19,709 nt of DNA from CAVYPR01 sp052145775 (GTDB taxonomy: Bacteria > Actinomycetota > Acidimicrobiia > Acidimicrobiales > RAAP-2): the NCBI GenBank assembly GCA_052145775.1, contig JBKQNY010000105.1, positions 1 to 19,709 of the forward strand. The letters are read 5' to 3'. A model generated the notes under the pieces. It made no database searches. It was not told where the DNA came from and worked only from the letters and a program-made list of their open reading frames with translations. A program made the position numbers and the translations under genes. Of this stretch, positions 7,123 through 13,511 are shown piece after piece; the stretch's first letter is position 1; each line of letters starts with the position of its first letter.

Positions 7123-8364
7123 TCAGCTCCCAGCCACGGCCTCGGACAGGCGCTCGAGCATCCGGGCCGTGCAGCCCGAGCCGTCGACGACCGGGGCGAC
7201 CTCCTCGGCCACCGTGGCCGCCAGGTCGGCGAAGACCCCGGCCAGCGGCCCGTCGCCCAGGGCGACCGGGTCACCGGCGTCCCCCCCGCTGGCCAGGGCG
7301 GGGTCGATTGGGATGGTGCCGACCAGGGGGACGCCCAGCCCCTCGGCGAGCCGGCGCCCGCCCCCGGTGCCGAACAGCGCGTAGGTCGTGCCGTGCTCGC
7401 AGGTGAAGTCGCTCATGTTCTCGATCACCCCGGCCACCCGGAGGTGGCCCCGGCGGGCCATGTCGGCGGCGCGGGCGGCGACCTTCTGGGCCGCCTCCGG
7501 CGGGGTGGTCACCACCAGCATCTCGGCCCGGGGCAGCATGCGGGCCAGCCCCATCTGGACATCGCCGGTGCCCGGGGGCAGGTCGATCAGCAGATAGTCG
7601 AGGTCGCCCCAGTGCACGTCCTCGAGGAACTGCTGGACCGCCCGGTTGAGCACCAGCCCCCGCCACATGATCGCCCGGTCCTCGTCGGCCAGAAAGCCCA
7701 TGGACAGGACCCGGAGGGTGCCCTCGCCGACCGGCCGCTCGAGGGGGACCATCTTGCCCTGGCGGGCCTCGACGTCGCCGTCCATGCCGAGCAGGCGCGG
7801 CACCGAGAACCCCCAGATGTCGGCGTCGAGGATGCCCACCACCAGCCCGCGCCGGGCGAGGGCCACGGCCAGGTTCACCGTGACCGAGGACTTGCCGACA
7901 CCGCCCTTGCCCGACGCCACGGCCAGGACCCGGGCGTCGGCCGGCACCGCCGTCGGCGGGGCCTCCTCGCGCGCCTTCCAGCGGGCCCGCGACATCACCT
8001 CGGCCCGCTGGGCGGCGTCCATCTGGCCGATGGTGACCTCCACCGCGCCCACCCCGGGGACGGTGGACAGCCGGCCCCGCACGTCGGTCTCGATCTGGTT
8101 GCGCAGGGGACACGCGGCCACCGTGAGGGCCACCTCGACCGTCACCGTCGCGTCCGGGCCCACGCTGATCGACCGCACCATCCCGAGGTCGACGATGTCG
8201 TCGCCCAGCTCGGGGTCGACCACCGCCCGGAGGGCCTCGCGCAGCACCTCGGGGTCCAAGGGCACCGGGTCGCGGGGACCGGGGCCGGCCGTCGGCCGGC
8301 CGCTCCGGGTCGGCCGAGGTGGTGCTCCGCCGCCGGCGTCGCTGGGCGTCTCTCCGGCCGGCAC
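7123..8364 (-). CDS. mrp: Mrp/ApbC-type iron-sulfur P-loop ATPase
   Basis: This 413-residue protein has a Pro/Gly-rich N-terminus. A MIP18/DUF59 domain follows (about 37-115, with DPELGDDIVDLGMV at 50-63 and Cys85 in ACPL), then an Mrp/NBP35 ATPase domain with deviant Walker A SGKGGVGKSS at 151-160 and the DLPPGTGD motif. Family members bind and transfer Fe-S clusters to apoproteins. The C-terminal CxxC usual in NBP35/ApbC (ENMS..CPHC) is reduced here to FTCEHG, leaving one Cys, as in other actinobacterial Mrp proteins. It is divergent from an A-type Fe-S carrier, which fits a role in cluster delivery. The GTG start has a perfect TAGAAT -10 six bases upstream and no ribosome binding site, so the transcript is probably leaderless. 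Confidence 0.93.
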   Translation of the reverse strand: MPAGETPSDAGGGAPPRPTRSGRPTAGPGPRDPVPLDPEVLREALRAVVDPELGDDIVDLGMVRSISVGPDATVTVEVALTVAACPLRNQIETDVRGRLSTVPGVGAVEVTIGQMDAAQRAEVMSRARWKAREEAPPTAVPADARVLAVASGKGGVGKSSVTVNLAVALARRGLVVGILDADIWGFSVPRLLGMDGDVEARQGKMVPLERPVGEGTLRVLSMGFLADEDRAIMWRGLVLNRAVQQFLEDVHWGDLDYLLIDLPPGTGDVQMGLARMLPRAEMLVVTTPPEAAQKVAARAADMARRGHLRVAGVIENMSDFTCEHGTTYALFGTGGGRRLAEGLGVPLVGTIPIDPALASGGDAGDPVALGDGPLAGVFADLAATVAEEVAPVVDGSGCTARMLERLSEAVAGS

Positions 8365-8370
8365 GAGGGA

Positions 8371-8376
8371 ATTCTA
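8371..8376 (-). promoter_or_regulatory. Candidate -10 of leaderless mrp transcript
   Basis: On the minus strand this reads TAGAAT and ends six bases before the mrp GTG at 8364. It is a near-ideal -10, with the start codon where the transcription start is expected. No clear -35 was found. Confidence 0.5.
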
Positions 8377-8431
8377 CCGTGGGGGTCCCCCCAATCGGCC
8401 GTCCCGTGCGCCGGGGGCGACCGGGCACCGG

Positions 8432-8437
8432 TAACAT
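8432..8437 (+). promoter_or_regulatory. Candidate -10 for the A-type carrier gene
   Basis: TAACAT matches TANNNT and is the best -10 in the gap. It would give a 5' leader of about 115 bases containing the 8454-8481 hairpin. The -35 is weak. Confidence 0.3.
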
Positions 8438-8453
8438 GGCACTCGCGAGCCGG

Positions 8454-8481
8454 CCCCTGCCCGACACCTTCGGGCACGGGG
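8454..8481 (+). promoter_or_regulatory. Hairpin in the leader of the A-type carrier gene
   Basis: TGCCCGA (8458-8464) pairs perfectly with TCGGGCA (8470-8476) around a five-base loop. The flanking CCCC (8454-8457) can pair with GGGG (8478-8481) across a one-base bulge. There is no T-run, so it is not a standard terminator; a regulatory leader structure is possible. Confidence 0.4.
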
Positions 8482-8558
8482 ACGGCCGACGAGAACTGAA
8501 CGGGTCCGGACGGGCACGGGGCGGGGCGGCCAGAGCCGGCCCGGGTGAGGAGGCAGCG

Positions 8559-8924
8559 GTGAGCACCACGGCGACCACGGTCAGCATCGGCAGGAAGCCG
8601 GACCCCGTCACCCTCACCGAGGCCGCCACGGCCAAGGTGGCCGAGCTGCTGGCCCAGGAGGACGGCGAGGAGCTGGCCCTGCGGGTGGCGGTGCGGCCCG
8701 GCGGGTGCTCGGGCTACAGCTACGAGATGTTCTTCGACTCCGAGGTCGCCGACGACGACGTCGTGCGGGAGTTCGGCACCGTGCGGGTGGTCGTCGACGC
8801 GGCCAGCGCCGACCTGCTGACCGGGGCCACCCTCGAGTACAGCGACGGGCTGCAGGGTGCCGGGTTCCACATCACCAACCCGAACGCCACCCGCACCTGC
8901 GGCTGCGGGTCCTCCTTCAGCTGA
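8559..8924 (+). CDS. A-type iron-sulfur carrier (ErpA/IscA/HesB family)
   Basis: This 121-residue protein shows the A-type carrier fold motifs: VRPGGCSGYSYEMFF with Cys50, and the C-terminal TCGCGSSF with Cys114 and Cys116. These three cysteines bind a 2Fe-2S or 4Fe-4S cluster for transfer in IscA/ErpA/SufA proteins. The GTG at 8559 was chosen because GAGGAGG lies just upstream and the family-like sequence begins soon after; the frame is open further upstream, but that sequence is low in complexity. It is divergent from mrp and upstream of a 2Fe-2S protein gene, which suggests a cluster donor function. Whether it is ErpA or another subtype cannot be decided here, so no symbol is given. Confidence 0.93.
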   Translation: MSTTATTVSIGRKPDPVTLTEAATAKVAELLAQEDGEELALRVAVRPGGCSGYSYEMFFDSEVADDDVVREFGTVRVVVDAASADLLTGATLEYSDGLQGAGFHITNPNATRTCGCGSSFS

Positions 8925-8958
8925 GCCCCGCCGCGGGCCCGAAGGGTCGGCCCGCCGC

Positions 8959-9000
8959 GTGACGCCAGCCAGGTGACGACGGCCAGGTGACGACGGTCGA
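8959..9000 (+). repeat. Triplicated 14-bp unit spanning the start codon of the 2Fe-2S fusion gene
   Basis: Three head-to-tail 14-base units begin at 8959, 8973 and 8987, each starting with GTGACG. Copies two and three belong to a perfect 14-base duplication (8969-8982 and 8983-8996); copy one is diverged. The third GTG is the gene's start. Each upstream GTG opens a five-codon frame whose TGA overlaps the next GTG. Confidence 0.75.
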
Positions 9001-10609
9001 GTTCGAGCTCGACGGCCGCCCGGTCTCGGTCGAGGCCTCCGACGGCACCCTCCTCGACGCGCTGCGTGAGGAGCTGGGTTGCCGGGCCCCCAAGGACGGC
9101 TGCAGCCCGCAGGGGCAGTGCGGCTGCTGCACGGTGTGGGTGGACGGCTCGCCGCGGGTCTCGTGCGTGACCCCGGTCCGGCGGGTGGCCGGCCGGCGGG
9201 TCACCACCGCCGACGGGCTCCCCCACGAGGTGCGGCGCCGCTGGGCGGACGCCTTTGTCGCCGCCGGGGCCAGCCAGTGCGGGTTCTGCACGCCGGGCAT
9301 CGTGATGCGCCTGGCCGCACTGGAGTCCCGCGGGAGGGGCGTCGACGGAGCGGCGGTGCGCGGCGCGCTGGCGGCCCACCTCTGCCGGTGCACCGGATGG
9401 CAGACCGTGGTGGAGGCGGCCGAGCAGGTGCTCGGCGGGTCCGCCCCACCGGCGGGGGGTCGCGACCCGCTGCTGGCGGCGTGGCGGGCGCAGCTCGAGG
9501 GGCCGGCGTTCCAATCCTCCGACCGGCGCACGGTGCTCGGTGAGGCGGGGTTCGCCGAGGATACGGCGCCGTCCGGGGTCGTCGTCGCCACTGTCGGCAC
9601 CGACGGCGAGCTGGTGGTGGCAGAGGGGCTGGCGGCGGCCCGCCTGCGCGCCGGCAGGGTCCAGGGGAGGAACTCCACGGTCGCGCCCGGCCACCCGGTA
9701 CCGGTACCCGAGGGGGAGTGGGCCCTCACCCTGCGCACCACCTGGGTGGAGCCGGCCTACCTCGAACCCGACGCCAGCTGGTGCCGGCCCGGCGGGGAGC
9801 CGGCCTCTCCGCTGGCCAACGGCGGGGCCTTCGGGGGAAAGCGGCGCTCGCCCGTCCCCGCAGACGCCCGCCGGTTGGCGGACGAGTTGGGTCGCCCGGT
9901 CCGGGTGGCGTGGTCGCGCGAGGACGTCGTGCGCCGGGGACCCAAGCGCCCGCCGGTGGCCGTGGCGGTGCGCGCCGACGGGACCGGTGTCCTGCGGGTG
10001 GGGCTGTCGGGCACGGCGGCGCAGGCCTCCGACGACCTCGAGGTGCTGGCCGATCGGGTGGCCACGGTGGCTCCCGGCCTGGTGGTCGAGCCGGTGGCGG
10101 TCGCCGGCCCGCCCACGTCTGCGGACCTGCGCGGCGCGGGCTGGGCCGAGGCGGCGGTGGTCGTGACCGCGCTCGACGCCCTCTCCCGCGGGTGCAGCGG
10201 CCCGGGGACCGGGGCGGAGGTCACCGGGCCCTCGGGCGGGCGGGCCCGCGTGACGGTGCGCGCCGACGGGTCGGTCGGGGTCGAGGTGTGGGCGGGCGAG
10301 GTCCTCGACGCGGTGACCCTCCGGTCCTACTGCATCGGGGCGGTGCACCAGGCGCTCGGGTGGGTCCGCAGCGAGGGGATCGCCGTGGACGGGGATGGGA
10401 GGGTGCTCGACCTCACGGTCCGGTCGTTCGGGATCCTGTCGGCGCGCGACACTCCTTTTGTGGACGTGACCCTGCACCAGTCGGACCACTGGCCGGTGAA
10501 CGGCTCCGACGCCGTCTTCGCCGCCACCGCGGCCGCCGCCTGGCTGGCCGAGGACCTGGCCCCCGAGTGGCCCACGCGGCGTGGTCGCACCGCGGGGTCG
10601 CCGCGGTGA
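8987..10609 (+). CDS. Compact xanthine-dehydrogenase-like fusion: 2Fe-2S domains plus shortened molybdopterin-type domain
   Basis: This 540-residue protein begins with the two 2Fe-2S domains of a CoxS/XdhC-type small subunit. A plant-type cluster motif has Cys39, Cys45, Cys48 and Cys60 (with extra Cys32 and Cys47), and a second cluster has Cys98, Cys101, Cys133 and Cys135 (QCGFC, CRCTGW). From about residue 245 it resembles parts of the molybdenum subunit: a VEPAYLEPDA block, ANGGAFGGK (277-285), LGRPVRVAWSRED, a region like the RAPG substrate loop (LRGAGWAEA), and VHQALGW. This part is about 300 residues instead of about 750, and the catalytic GVGEP-type Glu appears absent (VNGSDAVFA). No FAD domain or separate subunits are nearby. 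The reaction is unknown; it may be an electron-transfer or non-canonical protein. Its stop overlaps the ridA start (GTGA). Confidence 0.85.
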   Translation: MTTVEFELDGRPVSVEASDGTLLDALREELGCRAPKDGCSPQGQCGCCTVWVDGSPRVSCVTPVRRVAGRRVTTADGLPHEVRRRWADAFVAAGASQCGFCTPGIVMRLAALESRGRGVDGAAVRGALAAHLCRCTGWQTVVEAAEQVLGGSAPPAGGRDPLLAAWRAQLEGPAFQSSDRRTVLGEAGFAEDTAPSGVVVATVGTDGELVVAEGLAAARLRAGRVQGRNSTVAPGHPVPVPEGEWALTLRTTWVEPAYLEPDASWCRPGGEPASPLANGGAFGGKRRSPVPADARRLADELGRPVRVAWSREDVVRRGPKRPPVAVAVRADGTGVLRVGLSGTAAQASDDLEVLADRVATVAPGLVVEPVAVAGPPTSADLRGAGWAEAAVVVTALDALSRGCSGPGTGAEVTGPSGGRARVTVRADGSVGVEVWAGEVLDAVTLRSYCIGAVHQALGWVRSEGIAVDGDGRVLDLTVRSFGILSARDTPFVDVTLHQSDHWPVNGSDAVFAATAAAAWLAEDLAPEWPTRRGRTAGSPR

Positions 10610-10974
10610 GCCGCCCGGTCGGGCCCTACTCGCCGGTGCTGCGGGCCGGGGAGTGGGTGGTCACCTCGGGACAGCTGGGCGCGGTGCCCGGCGCCGACGG
10701 CGGCTTGGTCCTGGTCGACGGGGGCACCGCGGCGGAGCTGCGCCAGGCGCTGGCCAACCTGGCCGAGGTGCTCGGGCGCGAGAGGGCGACGCTGTCCCAG
10801 GTGGTGAAGGCCACGGTGTTCCTGGTGGACATGGCCGACTTCGTGTCGGTCAACGAGGTGTGGACCGAGGTCTTCGGCGACCATCGCCCCACCCGCTCGG
10901 CGGTGGGCGTGGCCGCCCTCCCGCTCGGGGCCCGGGTGGAGGTGGAGGCCTGGGCCCATGCACCCGTCGGCTGA
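10606..10974 (+). CDS. RidA (YjgF/YER057c/UK114) family enamine/imine deaminase
   Basis: This 122-residue protein matches RidA from GPYSP at 6-10 onward. The conserved Arg97 (in PTRSAVGVAALP) and Glu112 (RVEVEAWA) correspond to the catalytic Arg105 and Glu120 of E. coli-type RidA, which hydrolyses reactive 2-aminoacrylate and related imines. The N-terminus is shorter than E. coli RidA by about ten residues. Its GTG start overlaps the TGA of the 2Fe-2S fusion gene by four bases (GTGA), so the two products are made in a coupled way and may act on the same metabolite. A detoxifying role for an imine product of the upstream protein is inference. Confidence 0.92.
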   Translation: MSRPVGPYSPVLRAGEWVVTSGQLGAVPGADGGLVLVDGGTAAELRQALANLAEVLGRERATLSQVVKATVFLVDMADFVSVNEVWTEVFGDHRPTRSAVGVAALPLGARVEVEAWAHAPVG

Positions 10975-11248
10975 GGGGGGCGGCGAGGGCGACCCCGGGG
11001 GCCCGGTCCCCCGTCTGGCCCACCCCACACGACTCGATCCGGCCTCCCCCCGCTACGCCGAGATCGTGGCCGCCCACGACGGGGCGGTGCGGGCCGGCCA
11101 GCCCGGCTACCTCGACCCCGACAGCGGCCTCTTCGTGCTCACCGCGTCCTGGCTCTTGGCCCGCGGCACCTGTTGTGACCGCGGGTGCCGCCACTGCCCC
11201 TACGACCCGCCCCCTCCCGGGCCGACCGCTGAGGGCGGCGGCTGGTAG
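10958..11248 (+). CDS. Small cysteine-rich DUF5522-like protein
   Basis: This 96-residue protein starts at an ATG 17 bases inside the end of ridA. After a Gly/Pro-rich N-terminus, the conserved part runs from about 24 to 82, with YLDPDSGLFVLTASWLL followed by a tight cysteine cluster (Cys72, Cys73, Cys77, Cys80; TCCDRGCRHCPY). The pattern fits DUF5522-type proteins; the four cysteines could bind zinc or a cluster, but the function is not known. The overlapping arrangement makes it the third gene of the fusion-ridA operon. Its last 49 bases overlap the 3' end of the convergent amidase gene, which is unusual. Confidence 0.75.
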   Translation: MHPSAEGGGEGDPGGPVPRLAHPTRLDPASPRYAEIVAAHDGAVRAGQPGYLDPDSGLFVLTASWLLARGTCCDRGCRHCPYDPPPPGPTAEGGGW

Positions 11249-12678
11249 CCGGGGCCGGCCGCCTCCACCAGCAGCTCGCACAGCCCGAGGAGGCGGAGGT
11301 CCGAGAGGAAGGGGCCGACCACCTGGACGCCGACCGGCAGCCCCGACGGGGTGAGCCCCGTCGGCACGGCGACGACCGGGAGGAGGACCGCGCCGACGGC
11401 CCCGCACCAGGCCATGGCCAGCATGTGGGGCACGGCGGTGCCGTCGACGTCGAGTTGGCGATGGATGATGGAACGGTCGATGTCGTGGGGGAAGGCGGCG
11501 GTGGGCATGCCCGGCGCCAGCACGACGTCGTAGTCCCCGAAGAGCCCGGCCCACGCGGCGCGCTGGCGCTGGCGGCGCTCGTCGGCGGCCAGCCAGGAGC
11601 GGTGCCGGGCGACGAGCGCCCGCCCGGCCCGCACCACCATGTCGTCGCCGTCGGCGTCCTCCACGGCGCAGAAGGCGGCGAAGTCGGCATTGCTCAGCTT
11701 GGTGCCCTCCATCGGCAGCACCAGCTCCTGCCAGGACTCGAGCCCCTCGGCCAGGGGGACCGGCAGGGCGACCGGCTCGACCGAGGCGCCGGCCGCGGCC
11801 AGCCGTTCGGCGAAGCCGACGAGCGACGACCGCACGTCGGCGGCCAGGGGCAAGAGCGCGGTCCCCTCGTCGAAGACCGTGGCCACCCGGATCCCTCCCA
11901 CCCCGTCCACCGGCGGGCCGGCTGCCAGCTCGAGGCGCCAGGCCGGGGCGTCCTCGGGGAGCGGGCCGGCCATGGCGCACAGCGCCGTCCGCAGGTCGGC
12001 GAGGCCGCGGGCGATCGGCCCGGCGCAGTTGACGTCGGCCTCGACGAGCGTCCCCGGAGGTCCGGGGATGTGGCCCCGCGACGGGATGACGCCCCACGAC
12101 GGCTTGAGCCCGAACACGCCATTGTAGTGGGCCGGGTTGCGGATCGACCCGCCGATGTCGCTGCCCAGCTCGAGCGGGGTCAGTCCGGCGGCCACCGCGG
12201 CGGCCGCGCCGCCCGATGACCCGCCGGCCGTCCGGGACGGGTCCCACGGGTTGTTGGTGGTGCCGAACAGGTCGTTGTAGGTCTGGAAGTCGCCGGCGTA
12301 GAGGGGGGTGTTGGTCTTCCCGAAGACGATGGCCCCGGCCGCCTTGAGCCGTCCGACGGCCAGCGCGTCGGTCGCCGGGACGTGTGCGGCCAGCTCGGGG
12401 GCGCCCGAGGTGGTGGTGAGCCCCTCGGTCTCCCAGACGTCCTTCACGGTCATGGGCAGGCCGTGGAGGGGCCCGGCCCGCTCGCCCCGCGCGGTGGCCT
12501 CGTCGGCCGCCAAGGCGGCCCACCGGGCCCGTTCGGCGTCCAGGGCGACCACGGCGCGGAGCACCGGGTTCAGCGTCTCGACCCGCCCGAGGAGGTGGGC
12601 GAGGAGCTCCCGACTGGAGACCGAGCGGTCGTCCAGCGCGGCGAGGAGCTCGGTGGCCGTGGCCGTGGCGGGGTCCAC
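11200..12678 (-). CDS. Amidase-signature family hydrolase
   Basis: This 492-residue protein from the GTG at 12678 has the complete Ser-cisSer-Lys triad: Lys79 in MTVKDVWETEG, cis-Ser154 in TAGGSSGG and nucleophile Ser178 in GSDIGGSIR. The spacing is the same as in GatA. The C-terminal GLPVGVQVVGPFLSDLRLL is typical of general amidases. No gatB or gatC lies nearby and residues elsewhere are not GatA-like, so it is more likely a catabolic or biosynthetic amidase that releases ammonia from an unidentified amide. The frame is open to 12900 through the regulator gene, but that part is low complexity. A CTG at 12732, overlapping the regulator stop, is an alternative start. Its position downstream of a GlnR-like gene suggests a link to nitrogen supply. 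Confidence 0.9.
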   Translation of the reverse strand: MDPATATATELLAALDDRSVSSRELLAHLLGRVETLNPVLRAVVALDAERARWAALAADEATARGERAGPLHGLPMTVKDVWETEGLTTTSGAPELAAHVPATDALAVGRLKAAGAIVFGKTNTPLYAGDFQTYNDLFGTTNNPWDPSRTAGGSSGGAAAAVAAGLTPLELGSDIGGSIRNPAHYNGVFGLKPSWGVIPSRGHIPGPPGTLVEADVNCAGPIARGLADLRTALCAMAGPLPEDAPAWRLELAAGPPVDGVGGIRVATVFDEGTALLPLAADVRSSLVGFAERLAAAGASVEPVALPVPLAEGLESWQELVLPMEGTKLSNADFAAFCAVEDADGDDMVVRAGRALVARHRSWLAADERRQRQRAAWAGLFGDYDVVLAPGMPTAAFPHDIDRSIIHRQLDVDGTAVPHMLAMAWCGAVGAVLLPVVAVPTGLTPSGLPVGVQVVGPFLSDLRLLGLCELLVEAAGPGYQPPPSAVGPGGGGS

Positions 12679-12728
12679 CGCCGCATGGTAGGCCGCCGGG
12701 GTCCGGCCGCCCGTCTCCGGGGTGGTAC

Positions 12729-13442
12729 TCAGGCTCCCTCGGCGCGCGGCGCGGCCGGCACCCAGCCCATCTGGCCGAAGCGGTAGCCGACGGAGCGGAC
12801 CGTCTGGATCAGGTGGGCGTGCTCCTCGCCGAGCTTGGCCCGCAGCCGCCGCACGTGGACGTCGACCGTCCGGGCCCCGCCGTAGTACTCGTAGCCCCAC
12901 ACCCGGTTGAGGAGCGTCTCGCGGGTGAACACCTTCCCGGGGTGGGTGGAGAGGAAACGCAGCAGCTCGTACTCCATGTAGGTGAGGTCGAGGACCCGCC
13001 CCGACACGGCCGCCTGGTAGGTCTCGAGGTTGAGGAGCAGCGGCCCGTACTCGACCAGGTCGGGCTGGAGACCCCGGCCCGAGCGCCAGAAGAGGTGTTC
13101 GAGGCGGGCCACGACCTCGTCGGCGTCGGCGGGCAGCACGCAGAAGTCGTCGAAGAGGTCGTCACGCAGCGACAGCGCGGTGACCTGGCCGGGCGCCACC
13201 ACCAACAGCAGCGGGGTGAGGGGCACCTCGCGCCGGCGGAGGTGCCGGCACATGGCCATGGCCGCGGCCAGGTCCCCTTCGGCGGCCACCACCGCGCCGC
13301 CCCAGCCGTCCTTGGTCGCCTGCTGCTCGGCGGCCTCGACCAGCTCGGGGCGCTGCACGCAGCGGAACTCGTAGCCGCCGCGACGCAGCGCAGTCTGCAG
13401 CGGGTCGGGCAGCGGGTCGGGGTGGCAGAGGAGGGGATCCAT
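12729..13442 (-). CDS. GlnR-like orphan OmpR-family regulator with degenerate receiver
   Basis: This 237-residue protein has an atypical receiver (about 1-120) and a strong OmpR/PhoB winged-helix DNA-binding domain (about 135-228). The winged helix reads LDLTYMEYELLRFL, KVFTRETLLNRVWGYEY, GGARTVDVHVRRLRAKLG and TVRSVGYRFG, very close to actinobacterial GlnR. The phosphoacceptor Asp is missing: aligned with the VDAR segment of mycobacterial GlnR, this protein has VVAAEGD with Ala53. No sensor kinase is present. It lies 69 bases downstream of a glutamine synthetase gene in the same orientation, with two more glutamine synthetases close by, which supports control of nitrogen assimilation. Assignment as the true GlnR orthologue is likely but not proven. 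Confidence 0.85.
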   Translation of the reverse strand: MDPLLCHPDPLPDPLQTALRRGGYEFRCVQRPELVEAAEQQATKDGWGGAVVAAEGDLAAAMAMCRHLRRREVPLTPLLLVVAPGQVTALSLRDDLFDDFCVLPADADEVVARLEHLFWRSGRGLQPDLVEYGPLLLNLETYQAAVSGRVLDLTYMEYELLRFLSTHPGKVFTRETLLNRVWGYEYYGGARTVDVHVRRLRAKLGEEHAHLIQTVRSVGYRFGQMGWVPAAPRAEGA

Positions 13443-13511
13443 GGCGAGGGTCCGGGGGCCGCTCCCGGGGTCAGCCGCCCCCGGGGCGAGGGGCCGGTGG
13501 CGGGCTCGGCG

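Noticed and set aside
8720..10489. Minus-strand open frame of 589 codons opposite the 2Fe-2S fusion gene
   Set aside because: The plus strand has clear 2Fe-2S cysteine motifs and a coupled ridA; the minus frame has no domain.
11200..12678. Identification of the amidase as GatA
   Set aside because: The triad spacing equals GatA, but there is no gatC or gatB beside it and the C-terminal part is that of general amidases.
12679..12900. N-terminal extension of the amidase into the GlnR-like gene
   Set aside because: The extension is the shadow of a conserved winged-helix region. The CTG at 12732 overlapping the stop remains possible but is a rare start codon.
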